This document shows positions 6,998 to 14,120 of a stretch of DNA of 24,022 bases, piece by piece; position 1 is the first letter of the stretch; every line of letters starts with the position of its first letter. A program made the translations under genes and the position numbers. The notes under the pieces are model-generated. The model saw only the letters and a list, made by a program, of their open reading frames with translations. It was not told the DNA's origin and searched no databases. This stretch comes from an uncultured Eubacteriales bacterium (lineage in GTDB: Bacteria > Bacillota > Clostridia > Oscillospirales > Oscillospiraceae): NCBI GenBank assembly GCA_900547405.1, contig URGL01000036.1:1-24022 (forward strand), written 5' to 3'.

Positions 6998-9193
6998 TTA
7001 GTTCTGGCCCCGCTTGGAGCCGGTCACATCCCGGATGTTCAGAAGCTTTGTCCGGATGGCTTCCAGCTCGGCGGTGTTCTTGACTTCAAAGCGGATGGTC
7101 ATGGTGCTGTGGCCTCCCGGCAGGTCCTTGGCGGAGAGCTCCTTGACCCGGACCCGGGCGGTGGTGAGGGCCTGGGCCACGTCCAGCACCAGGCCGTCTC
7201 TTGTGATGCAGTCCAGCTCCAGGGTGGTTTCGAAGGGCTGCTCCTCCTGGTTGGCCCAGCGGACTCTTACCCAGCGGCCGGCCTGACTGGGGTCGTTCCG
7301 GTTCCGGGCATTGGGGCAGTCTGCCCGGTGAATGGATACGCCGAAGCCCTTGGTGATGAAGCCCACAATGGCATCCCCGGGGACGGGGGTGCAGCACTTG
7401 GCAAATTTGATCATGCAGGAGTCGATGTCTTCCACAATGACGCCGTTGACGGCGTGGCGGTTCTGCTTGACGGCCTCGCTGTCCGGTGTCAGACGCAGAG
7501 GGGCCTGGGGCTGCTTTTCGGCAGACTGGGCCTTGATGGCCTTGTTGATGTCGTCCCGGATGCGGCCAACGGCCTTCACGGCGGTGAGGCCGCCGTAGCC
7601 AATGGCGGCGTACATATCGTCCCAGTTGTCAAAGGCCAGCTTCCGAAGCAGGCCGGGCTCCAGCTCCGGATCTGTGATGGCGGAGAGGGGCAGGCCTGTC
7701 CGCTTCATTTCGGACTCGAAGGAGGCCTTGCCGTGGACGATGTTCTCGTCCCGCTTTTCCTTCTTGAACCACTGCTTGATCTTGGTCCGGGCCTGGTTGG
7801 ACTGGCAGATGTTCAGCCAGTCCCGGCTGGGGCCCTTGGCGCTCTTGGAGGTGATGACCTCTACGATGTCGCCGTTTTTCAGCTTGGTGTCAATGTTGGC
7901 AATGCGGTTGTTTACCTTGGCACCCACCATGGCGTTGCCCACTCCGGAGTGAATGGCGTAGGCAAAGTCGATGGGCGTGGAGCCGGAGGGCAGGGAGACG
8001 ATGCGGCCCTTGGGGGTAAAGACAAAGACCTCGTCGTCGAACATATCGATTTTCAGGGACTGGACGTATTCCTCGGCATCGTTGGAGTCCTGCTGGCTTT
8101 CCACCAGCCGCCGGACCCACTCAAAATCCTTTTCACTGCCGGAGCCGGTGCCCTGCTTGTATTTCCAGTGGGCGGCAATGCCGTATTCGGCGGTCTCGTG
8201 CATCTCCCAGGTCCGGATCTGGACCTCAAAGGGAATGCCCTGAGAGCCGATGACGGTGGTGTGCAGACTCTGGTACATATTGGGCTTGGGGGTGGAGATA
8301 TAGTCCTTGAACCGGCCGGGGATCAGGTTGAAGAGGTCGTGGATGTGTCCCAGGACATTGTAGCAGTCCGGAATGGAGTCCACGATGACCCGGAAGGCGT
8401 AAATGTCGTAAAGCTCGTCCATGGTCTTGCCCTGGGCCAGCATTTTTCGGTAGATGGAGTAGACGTGCTTGATCCGTCCGTAGGTGGTGTTGTGGATGCC
8501 CATGGCCGTCAGCCGCTGGGTGATCTTGTCCTGGATGGTGCGCATGAAGCTCTCGTCCTGCTCCTTGTGCTCCTGAAGGTAGGCGGTGATTTCGTTGTAC
8601 TCCTTGGGGGCCAGGTATCTGAGGGAGGTATCCTCCAGCTCCCATTTGATCTTTTGCATACCAAGCCGGTGGGCCAGGGGGGCGTAGATGTCCATGGTCT
8701 CCTGGCACTTGGCGATTTGCTTGGCGGGAGACTGGTACTGCATGGTGCGGATGTTGTGGAGCCGGTCGGCGATCTTGATGAGCACCACCCGGATGTCCTT
8801 GCTCATGGCCATGAACATTTTCCGCAGGTTCTCCATCTGGGCCTGCTCTCGGGAGGAGAAGTCCGCTCTGGTCAGCTTGGTGACGCCCTCCACCAGCTCC
8901 GCCACAGTGGGGCCGAAGAGCTTCTCAATGTCCTCGTGAGAGGTGTCGGTGTCTTCAATGGTGTCGTGGAGCAGAGCGCCCAGAATGGCGTCGATGTCCA
9001 GCCCCATTTCCGTGACGATCTGGGCCACGGCCAGAGGATGGATGATGTAGGGGGAGCCGTCCTTTCGCGTCTGGGAGGCATGCTTTGCCTTGGCGTAATC
9101 CACGGCTTTGTCAATGATGGCCAGATCTGCGCCGGGCATCCGCTTGCGGATGGTGTCCATCATGGAGGCATAGTGTTCTTCAAAGGTTTCCAT
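6998..9193 (-). CDS. relA: Bifunctional (p)ppGpp synthetase/hydrolase RelA/SpoT
   Basis: A full-length 731-residue Rel protein that makes and degrades the alarmone (p)ppGpp. The N-terminal HD hydrolase domain keeps His52, the HDTIEDT motif (His76-Asp77) and the IADRLHNIRT Asp143 region, so hydrolysis should work. The synthetase domain shows GRIKHVYSIYRK (239-250), YDIYAFRVIV, RFKDYISTPKPNMYQSLHT (294-311) and the acidic end of FEVQIRTWEMHETAEYG. A TGS domain (about 390-450, VFTPKGRIVSLPSGSTPIDF), helical and zinc-finger-like regions (IKFAKCCTPVPGD) and a C-terminal ACT domain follow; these sense uncharged tRNA on the ribosome. It starts 9 bases after recJ. Its ribosome site is weak (GAGAG about 13 bases away), so expression probably depends on coupling to recJ. 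Confidence 0.97.
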   Translation of the reverse strand: METFEEHYASMMDTIRKRMPGADLAIIDKAVDYAKAKHASQTRKDGSPYIIHPLAVAQIVTEMGLDIDAILGALLHDTIEDTDTSHEDIEKLFGPTVAELVEGVTKLTRADFSSREQAQMENLRKMFMAMSKDIRVVLIKIADRLHNIRTMQYQSPAKQIAKCQETMDIYAPLAHRLGMQKIKWELEDTSLRYLAPKEYNEITAYLQEHKEQDESFMRTIQDKITQRLTAMGIHNTTYGRIKHVYSIYRKMLAQGKTMDELYDIYAFRVIVDSIPDCYNVLGHIHDLFNLIPGRFKDYISTPKPNMYQSLHTTVIGSQGIPFEVQIRTWEMHETAEYGIAAHWKYKQGTGSGSEKDFEWVRRLVESQQDSNDAEEYVQSLKIDMFDDEVFVFTPKGRIVSLPSGSTPIDFAYAIHSGVGNAMVGAKVNNRIANIDTKLKNGDIVEVITSKSAKGPSRDWLNICQSNQARTKIKQWFKKEKRDENIVHGKASFESEMKRTGLPLSAITDPELEPGLLRKLAFDNWDDMYAAIGYGGLTAVKAVGRIRDDINKAIKAQSAEKQPQAPLRLTPDSEAVKQNRHAVNGVIVEDIDSCMIKFAKCCTPVPGDAIVGFITKGFGVSIHRADCPNARNRNDPSQAGRWVRVRWANQEEQPFETTLELDCITRDGLVLDVAQALTTARVRVKELSAKDLPGGHSTMTIRFEVKNTAELEAIRTKLLNIRDVTGSKRGQN

Positions 9194-9202
9194 ATCGATA
9201 AG

Positions 9203-11263
9203 TCAACTCTCTTTCGCTCGGAGAAGTGTCTGCATGGTTTCGCTCTTTGTCAGGTCCGCCTTGCCGGAAACGGTCCTGAGCCGAATGGCAACGGTCAGAT
9301 GGATCCGCTTTTCCTCCAGCAGCCCCACATCCCGGAAAATATCCAGGCAGGTCAGCAGCTGTTCCAGGCTCAGCTCCGTACCGGACCGCCGGACGATTTT
9401 CCGGCACAGGCACAGAGGACTTTCCTGCAAACTCCCGCCGGGAACGGCGGCCAGGTAGCGCCATACGCAGGCCAGAGTGGCCCGGTCCGGCAGCAGCTTG
9501 GCTGCCGCCTGGGGGGTCAGCTGTCCTGTCCGCAGGGCCCGATAGCGGAAGGTATCCATGGGGCAGGGGGCGGCGCAACTGGGGCGAATGTCCAGGATGT
9601 TCATCTGGACGGAACGCTCCCCCCGGTATTCGTTGATCTGAGGCACAAAGGCCACATCCACCACATCCCCCTGGGCAATAGAAGCGGATTCGGGGGTGGC
9701 GGAAAAATAGATGGCGTTTATGTAAGCCTTTCCCTTTTTCAGCCGCAGGCGCATATGCCGCCCGCCGCCCACGGGTTGGATGCGCTCAATGGTCAGCCCC
9801 GCCATGAGAAGCGCGGGCTTGGGGCAGCCGCTGCCGCAGGGCTCCAGCACCTGCAGGGATTCGATCTCCGGGATGGTCAGCATCTCCGGGGTAATGGCGC
9901 AGTCCAGGTCCAGGCTGGTCTTGTGGGTGTCGTCCGCATAGTAGGCCGCGGCCATTTCGCAGATCCGGCGGCGGAACTCCGGGATATTCTCCCGGGATAT
10001 GGTGAAGCCTGCCGCCAGCTCGTGACCGCCGTAGCTTTCCAGCAGGGGAGACAGCTCCGTCAGGGAGGCGAAGAGATTGAAGCCGCCGTGGCTTCGGGAG
10101 CTGGCCTTACCGTGGTCCCCATCCAGGCAGATGAGGAAGGCGGGGCAGGCAAATTCCTCCGCGATCCGGCTGGCTACAATGCCGACCACCCCCTGGTGCC
10201 ACCCTTCGTCGGCCAGGACAATGGCCTCGGGGGGCGCGCCCTCCGGGAGCATGGAGATGGCGGTGGCGTAGATGTCGGATTCGATCTGCTGCCGCTGCCG
10301 GTTCAGCTCGCACAGCGCCGCGGCAACATACCTGGCATGGTCCTCGTCCTGGGTCAGGAACAGGTCTACAGCCAGGTCCACCTGCCCCATGCGCCCGGCG
10401 GCATTGATCCGGGGGGCCAGCATAAAGCCGATGGTGGAGGCGCTGATATTGTTTGTCTCGCAGCCGCATTCCCGGATCAGGGCGGCGAGCCCCGGCCGGT
10501 GGGTGCTGGACAGAGACTGGAGCCCCCGGGATACAAAGACCCGGTTTTCCCCCACCAGGGGGATCACATCCGCCACGGTGCCCAGGCATACCATGTCGGC
10601 ATACTCGGTGAGAACGGCCTGGGTGTCTCCGGACAGGGCACAGGCTAGCTTAAAGGCCACGGCCACGCCGGAGAGATTCTTGTGGGGGTAGCCGCCGTCG
10701 GGGCGGTGGGGATCCACTACGGCAATGGCCTCCGGCAGAGTGTCCTTGCACTCGTGGTGGTCCGTGATCACCAGATCGATCCCCAGCTCCTTGCACAGCA
10801 GCGCTTCTTCAATGGCGGTGATGCCGCAGTCTACGGTGATGATGAGCTTTACCCCTTCGCTGCTCAGCTGGCGAAGGGCGATGGGATTCAGGCCGTAGCC
10901 CTCCTCCAGCCGCCCGGGGATATAGCTCACGGCGTCCGCGCCCTGCTTGCGCAGAAAGTCCGTTAGAAGACAGGTGGCGGTAATGCCGTCTACGTCGTAA
11001 TCACCGAAAACGGCGATTTTTTCCCCCCGGGTCATGGCGGCACCTACCCGCCCTGCGGCCAGGTCCATATCCGTCATCAGGTAGGGGTCCGGCAGGGGGC
11101 ATTCGCAGTCCAAAAAGGCCTTTGCCTCCTCCGGGGTCTCCATGCCCCGTCCTGCCAGGATCATGGCGCACAGCGGGGAGAATCCCCCTGATGCCAGGGC
11201 GTTGACACTTCTTGCCGGGGGCTGCTTCACATTCCAGATTCCATATTTCAAGTCCATACACAT
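9203..11263 (-). CDS. recJ: Single-stranded-DNA-specific exonuclease RecJ
   Basis: A 686-residue DHH-family 5'-3' single-strand exonuclease for recombination and mismatch repair. Metal-binding motifs are all present: DYDVDG at 88-93, VDCGITA (Asp145), ITDHHE (Asp168-His169-His170), VVDPHRPD, RINAAGRM at 285-292 and SYGGHELAAG with His414 in the DHHA1 domain. An oligonucleotide-binding domain follows. The C-terminal 120 or so residues form the less conserved extension common in Clostridia. M1 (11263) or M3 (11257) could be the start; ribosome sites are poor for both (GGAT before M3). The predicted transcription start lies only about 16 bases upstream, giving a very short leader. It heads the minus-strand gene train that includes relA. 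Confidence 0.96.
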   Translation of the reverse strand: MCMDLKYGIWNVKQPPARSVNALASGGFSPLCAMILAGRGMETPEEAKAFLDCECPLPDPYLMTDMDLAAGRVGAAMTRGEKIAVFGDYDVDGITATCLLTDFLRKQGADAVSYIPGRLEEGYGLNPIALRQLSSEGVKLIITVDCGITAIEEALLCKELGIDLVITDHHECKDTLPEAIAVVDPHRPDGGYPHKNLSGVAVAFKLACALSGDTQAVLTEYADMVCLGTVADVIPLVGENRVFVSRGLQSLSSTHRPGLAALIRECGCETNNISASTIGFMLAPRINAAGRMGQVDLAVDLFLTQDEDHARYVAAALCELNRQRQQIESDIYATAISMLPEGAPPEAIVLADEGWHQGVVGIVASRIAEEFACPAFLICLDGDHGKASSRSHGGFNLFASLTELSPLLESYGGHELAAGFTISRENIPEFRRRICEMAAAYYADDTHKTSLDLDCAITPEMLTIPEIESLQVLEPCGSGCPKPALLMAGLTIERIQPVGGGRHMRLRLKKGKAYINAIYFSATPESASIAQGDVVDVAFVPQINEYRGERSVQMNILDIRPSCAAPCPMDTFRYRALRTGQLTPQAAAKLLPDRATLACVWRYLAAVPGGSLQESPLCLCRKIVRRSGTELSLEQLLTCLDIFRDVGLLEEKRIHLTVAIRLRTVSGKADLTKSETMQTLLRAKES

Positions 11264-11285
11264 CCAATTAAAACATTTTCCCTAC

Positions 11286-11314
11286 ATTATAGCAAAAACC
11301 AGGTGGATGTACAA
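11286..11314 (-). promoter_or_regulatory. Strong sigma-A promoter for the recJ-relA gene train
   Basis: On the minus strand TTGTAC (11314-11309) is followed by a 17-base spacer and a perfect TATAAT (11291-11286). The spacer ends in TGC, giving an extended -10. It lies between repeat R3 and the recJ start, pointing into recJ. It is the only clear promoter seen for the downstream minus-strand genes apart from the possible hup element. Confidence 0.8.
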
Positions 11315-11339
11315 TAGGAAAGTGAAAAAAAGTCCCAAA

Positions 11340-11462
11340 GCCTTCCCTTGGGGGAAGGTGGCTCGGCGAAGCCGAGACGGATGAGGGACGGTACAGACCT
11401 GGCTCCGGGCGCCACCCCACACCCGTCCCGGCTAGGGCGTGCCGCCATCTCCCAGCAGAGGG
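11340..11462 (+). repeat. Interspersed palindromic repeat, copy R3 (full, A end to B end)
   Basis: The A end has CCTTCCC ttg GGGGAAGG, TGG, then CTCGGC gaa GCCGAG, ACGGATGAGGG. The B end is inverted: CACCCCACACCCGTCCCGGC, GTGCCGCC, TCTCCCAGCAGAGGG. The core is about 25 bases. It occupies the gap between ytvI and recJ. Its B end lies inside the ytvI frame and supplies that gene's last codons and TAG stop, as R2 does for hemZ. Confidence 0.85.
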
Positions 11463-12469
11463 CTTGTAAACACCGCGGCGGCCAGCATTGGAAGCAGCAG
11501 CATTCCCCCAAGGCCCCAGAGCCGCAGCCCGCAGTACATGGCCATCAGGGTCACCAGAGGATCCAGTCCCAGGTGGCTCCCTACAAGCTTTGGCTCCAGC
11601 ACGGAGCGGGTCAGGGCGGCGGTGGCGTAGAGCCCCAGCAGCCCCAGGGCCCGGGCAGCGCTGCCTTCCAGAAAGCATACCAGAGCCCAGGGAATCAGGA
11701 TGCTGCCGGTGCCCAGTACCGGCAGGGCATCCACAAGGGTCACCAGCAGGGCAATGAGCAGGGGATAGCCCACCCGAAGCAAGGAGAACCCGGCGAAGAG
11801 CAGGCAGAAGGTGACCCCCATGAGCTTCAGCTGGGAGCACAGATAGAGCTTTCCGGTGTTTTTCAGTTTGCCCAGGGCTTTCTGAAGGGCCTCCAGTCTG
11901 GGATCCGCCCTCCGGGCGCGGAGCCGGGTGCGGATGCTGGGCAGCTTGGCGCAGATCATAAAGCCGGACAGCAGGGCGGTGCCCAGGCTCAGGGTCTGAC
12001 CGGGGAGCCGGGTGAGGATGGCCCCTGCCCGACCCAGTACCAGACGGCCTACCTTGGTTATCAGCTCCTCTCCGTCGGAAAACAGTCCGGTTATGGCCTG
12101 CCGGTAGCCTGGCAGACCGGACCCCAGGGACAGGAGCCGGTTCTCCAACAGCGCCAGCCCGGACCGGACAGTGGCCGCAATGGAGGGCAGGGCCTCGCAG
12201 AGGACCCCCAGCTGGGATACCGCCAGAGCGGCCAGAAGCAACAGTAGCCCCCCCAGCCCGGCAACTAGGGCCCCTACCGCCAATCCCGCCGCCAGGAACC
12301 GGGGAAGACGGAGCCTGCGCTCCAAAAAGTCCGCGGCCCCTTCCGCGCCCAGGGCCAGAAGAGTGCCCAGCAGGAAGGGATACATCAGCGGCAGCACCAG
12401 CCGCAGCCCCAGCCAGGCGGCCAGCAGAGCGACGCAGAACCGCAGACAGCGTTTCGATGTAGAACCCAT
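11432..12469 (-). CDS. ytvI: AI-2E family membrane protein, YtvI-like (sporulation-associated)
   Basis: A 345-residue protein with about 8 hydrophobic segments, typical of the PF01594 AI-2E exporter/PerM superfamily. Paired N-terminal membrane segments are followed by a soluble amphipathic middle and a hydrophobic C-terminal half. The most diagnostic stretch is EPKLVGSHLGLDPLVTL followed by MYCGLRLWGLGG. The YtvI branch is found in spore formers; its transported substrate is not established, and the autoinducer-2 label is historical. The start at 12469 has AAAAGGAG 6-7 bases upstream. The tail SPLLGDGGTP and stop codon are encoded in the B end of repeat R3, so the native C-terminus may have been replaced when the repeat arrived. 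It diverges from the ACT-domain gene across a 188-bp control region. Confidence 0.85.
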   Translation of the reverse strand: MGSTSKRCLRFCVALLAAWLGLRLVLPLMYPFLLGTLLALGAEGAADFLERRLRLPRFLAAGLAVGALVAGLGGLLLLLAALAVSQLGVLCEALPSIAATVRSGLALLENRLLSLGSGLPGYRQAITGLFSDGEELITKVGRLVLGRAGAILTRLPGQTLSLGTALLSGFMICAKLPSIRTRLRARRADPRLEALQKALGKLKNTGKLYLCSQLKLMGVTFCLLFAGFSLLRVGYPLLIALLVTLVDALPVLGTGSILIPWALVCFLEGSAARALGLLGLYATAALTRSVLEPKLVGSHLGLDPLVTLMAMYCGLRLWGLGGMLLLPMLAAAVFTSPLLGDGGTP

Positions 12470-12502
12470 ATGTGACTCCTTTTAGATAGCAGATAACGGC
12501 CT

Positions 12503-12557
12503 GAAATGGTAAAATATTCGCAAAATACATGGAAATGGTACCCGGAAGATATTTTGC
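12503..12557. promoter_or_regulatory. Candidate operator region with direct and inverted repeats
   Basis: In the divergent gap between ytvI and the ACT-domain gene, GAAATGGTA occurs twice in direct orientation (12503-12511 and 12532-12540, 29 bases apart). GCAAAATA (12520-12527) is matched in inverted orientation by TATTTTGC (12550-12557). The block ends 10 bases before the plus-strand -35 box. The region is far richer in A and T than its surroundings. I see no clear minus-strand promoter here. Confidence 0.4.
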
Positions 12558-12566
12558 ATAATGGGG

Positions 12567-12594
12567 TTGCTTTTTTTGAATTCTATGGTACAAT
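12567..12594 (+). promoter_or_regulatory. Promoter for the ACT-domain/aspartate kinase pair
   Basis: TTGCTT (12567-12572), a 16-base spacer and TACAAT (12589-12594), with a TGG extended -10. The leader that follows is about 55 bases and carries a TGCGCC/GGCGCA hairpin (12617-12634) just upstream of a strong TAGGAGG ribosome site. Confidence 0.7.
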
Positions 12595-12657
12595 GTTATC
12601 GATTCATGAACAGATGTGCGCCCGTGACGGCGCATGGAGAATAGTAGGAGGAAATCT

Positions 12658-13098
12658 ATGTCCAACAAACCCCAGTATTATATCGTCGAGGCGTCTGCCC
12701 TGCCGGAGGTATTCCTGAAAGTAGCGGAGACCAAGCGGCTGCTCTCCACAGGAGAGGCCACCACGGTCAACGAAGCCACCCATATGACAGACATCAGCCG
12801 GAGCGCTTTTTATAAGTACCGGGACGCGGTCATGCCCTTTCAGAATATGATGAAGGGCCGGATCATTACCTTCCAGCTCCTGCTCCACGATGAGCCGGGC
12901 CTGCTGTCGGAGATCCTGCTGGTATTTGCCGAGGCCAACGCCAACATTATAACCATCAATTCCATTGTCCCCACCAACGGGACTGCGGTGGTTACCATCT
13001 CCGCCGAAACCATGGACCTGAGCATCACCCTGGAGGAGTTCATGCAGAGGCTCAGCGCCTCCCACGGTGTGGTCAAGGCCGACGTGCTGGCGGGATAA
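12658..13098 (+). CDS. Free-standing ACT-domain protein (UPF0735/PheB-like)
   Basis: A 146-residue protein. The N-terminal half, with TKRLLSTGEATTVNEATHMT and DISRSAFYKYRDAV, looks like a small helix-turn-helix. The C-terminal half is an ACT domain (about 75-145: ITFQLLLHDEPGLLSEIL, ANANIITINSIVPTNG, SLEEF-type helix). This matches the UPF0735 family. Its Bacillus relative (PheB, described as the threonine-pathway regulator ThrR) is thought to sense amino acids and bind DNA. The start follows TAGGAGGAAATCT, an optimal ribosome site; upstream in-frame ATGs lie in the leader hairpin. It is followed after 58 bases by an aspartate kinase that lacks ACT domains, which suggests control of aspartate-family amino acid synthesis. 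The family is fairly sure; the ligand is unknown. Confidence 0.88.
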   Translation: MSNKPQYYIVEASALPEVFLKVAETKRLLSTGEATTVNEATHMTDISRSAFYKYRDAVMPFQNMMKGRIITFQLLLHDEPGLLSEILLVFAEANANIITINSIVPTNGTAVVTISAETMDLSITLEEFMQRLSASHGVVKADVLAG

Positions 13099-13156
13099 AC
13101 CCCAGAACGCACCCTCCCGGGGAAAAGGTCATATCCTGACAGTGGAGGGATGCGGT

Positions 13157-13879
13157 ATGCTGATCGTTCAGAAATACGGAGGCACCTCTCTGGGGGATAC
13201 CGGGCGGCTCTTTCGGGCAGCCCGGCGGATCGCGGCACTGGCCCGGCAGGGCAACCAGGTGGCCGTGGTGGTGTCTGCCCAGGGAAAGACCACAGACGAG
13301 ATGATCGCCCGGGCGCTGGAGGTAAATCCCCGGGGCGCCTTAAGCGAAATGGATGCCTATCTGGCCGCCGGGGAGCAGATGTCCGCGGCGCTGATGGCCA
13401 TGGCCATCGGGGCCCTGGGCTGCAGCGCCGTCAGCATGACGGGCTGGCAGGCGGGGATCCTGACGGACGGGGCCTTTGGCCAGGCCAGGATCACAGAGGT
13501 GGATCCGGAGCCCGTCCGGGCACTGCTGGACAAAGGATGTGTGGCGGTGGTGGCGGGCTTCCAGGGAGTCACCGGTGAGGGCAGGATCACGACCCTGGGC
13601 CGGGGCGGCTCCGATACCACGGCGGTGGCACTGGCGGCGGTGTTAAATGCAGACCGATGCCAGATCTACACGGATGTGGACGGGATCTACGACCGGGACC
13701 CCCGGCGTTACCCGGATGCCACCCGCTTTGCCCGCATCGGCTACGACCGGATGCTTTCCCTGGCAAGGCAGGGAGCCCAGGTGCTGCACGACCGGTCCAT
13801 AGAGCTTGCCCGGGACCGGGGGATCCGGCTGGAGGTCCTGTCCGCCCTGGAGGATGGGCCGGGAACCCTTGTGGGATAG
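13157..13879 (+). CDS. Aspartate kinase, catalytic domain only
   Basis: A 240-residue amino-acid kinase. It would phosphorylate aspartate to 4-phospho-aspartate, the first step to lysine, threonine, methionine and diaminopimelate. Motifs are intact: QKYGGTS (5-11), AAGEQMSA with the family GE (72-73), GRGGSDTTAVALA (148-160), the ATP-site stretch YTDVDGIYDRDPR (171-183) and GAQVLHDRSIELA. The protein ends at GPGTLVG, where typical enzymes of about 400 residues continue into two regulatory ACT domains. Those are absent, and no ACT-coding frame follows the stop. GGAGGG precedes the ATG by 7 bases; longer in-frame starts overlap the preceding gene. Feedback control would have to come from elsewhere, possibly the adjacent ACT protein. 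Confidence 0.9.
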   Translation: MLIVQKYGGTSLGDTGRLFRAARRIAALARQGNQVAVVVSAQGKTTDEMIARALEVNPRGALSEMDAYLAAGEQMSAALMAMAIGALGCSAVSMTGWQAGILTDGAFGQARITEVDPEPVRALLDKGCVAVVAGFQGVTGEGRITTLGRGGSDTTAVALAAVLNADRCQIYTDVDGIYDRDPRRYPDATRFARIGYDRMLSLARQGAQVLHDRSIELARDRGIRLEVLSALEDGPGTLVG

Positions 13880-13885
13880 GGAATA

Positions 13886-13915
13886 TGTTACCCGGTAACA
13901 GGGTACGTTATACCC
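13886..13915. promoter_or_regulatory. Tandem palindromes upstream of the infC promoter
   Basis: A perfect 15-bp palindrome with a central C (TGTTACC c GGTAACA, 13886-13900) is followed immediately by a GGGTA-cgtta-TACCC inverted repeat (13901-13915). They lie 7 bases after the aspartate kinase stop and 26 bases before the infC -35 box. No T run follows, so this reads better as a protein-binding site than as a terminator. Confidence 0.4.
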
Positions 13916-13941
13916 AAAGAAAATAATTATTGATTTTGCTC

Positions 13942-13970
13942 TTGACAGAGTCTCGGATGCGTGGTAAAAT
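13942..13970 (+). promoter_or_regulatory. Consensus sigma-A promoter for infC-rpmI-rplT
   Basis: A perfect -35 box TTGACA (13942-13947), a 17-base spacer, then TAAAAT (13965-13970). It is the closest to consensus of any promoter in the window, as expected for a ribosomal-protein operon. The leader to the infC start is about 145 bases. Confidence 0.9.
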
Positions 13971-13976
13971 ACTCAG

Positions 13977-14120
13977 GTAATCAAGAAGGCTGAACATCCG
14001 CCTCACCGTAAGCACAAGCGAAACGGTCTGTTCCACATTCCTTTGACAAGGGCTTTTTGTGCGAATCATGCGGATGCTTTGGCATCCGCTTTTTTGTTAT
14101 TTGTTTTGGAGGTGCTTACC
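13977..14120 (+). promoter_or_regulatory. Structured infC leader with attenuator (L20-leader type)
   Basis: This untranslated leader contains ACCGT...ACGGT and CCTT tgac AAGG hairpin elements, then a full intrinsic terminator upstream of infC. CATCCGC at 13995-14001 is a copy of the terminator's 3' arm and is fully complementary to its 5' arm (GCGGATG, 14070-14076). It can therefore form an antiterminator. In Bacillus and relatives, ribosomal protein L20 binds such a leader and promotes premature termination. That L20 is the ligand here is inferred from the position and operon. Confidence 0.7.
14070..14096 (+). terminator. Attenuator terminator in the infC leader
   Basis: A perfect 8-bp stem (GCGGATGC with GCATCCGC) around a TTTG loop is followed by six T residues. 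It lies about 25 bases before the infC start, so full transcription of the operon requires read-through. Confidence 0.85.

Noticed and set aside
6728..10648. A 1306-codon open frame on the plus strand
   Set aside because: It lies wholly antisense to dtd, relA and recJ, which have complete family motifs. Its translation is low-complexity (long GG, VV, DGVD and HGG runs), as expected for the complement of GC-rich coding sequence. It has no ribosome site or recognisable domain.
11268..12668. A 466-codon minus-strand frame overlapping ytvI
   Set aside because: It reads ytvI out of frame, giving Gly/Pro/Arg/Ala-rich translation, and runs through both flanking promoter regions and repeat R3. The ytvI frame has the expected membrane segments and family motif.
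13880..13941. Intrinsic terminator after the aspartate kinase gene
   Set aside because: Palindromes are present but lack a T run, and the stems are short (5 bp when folded with a viable loop). They are listed instead as a possible operator.
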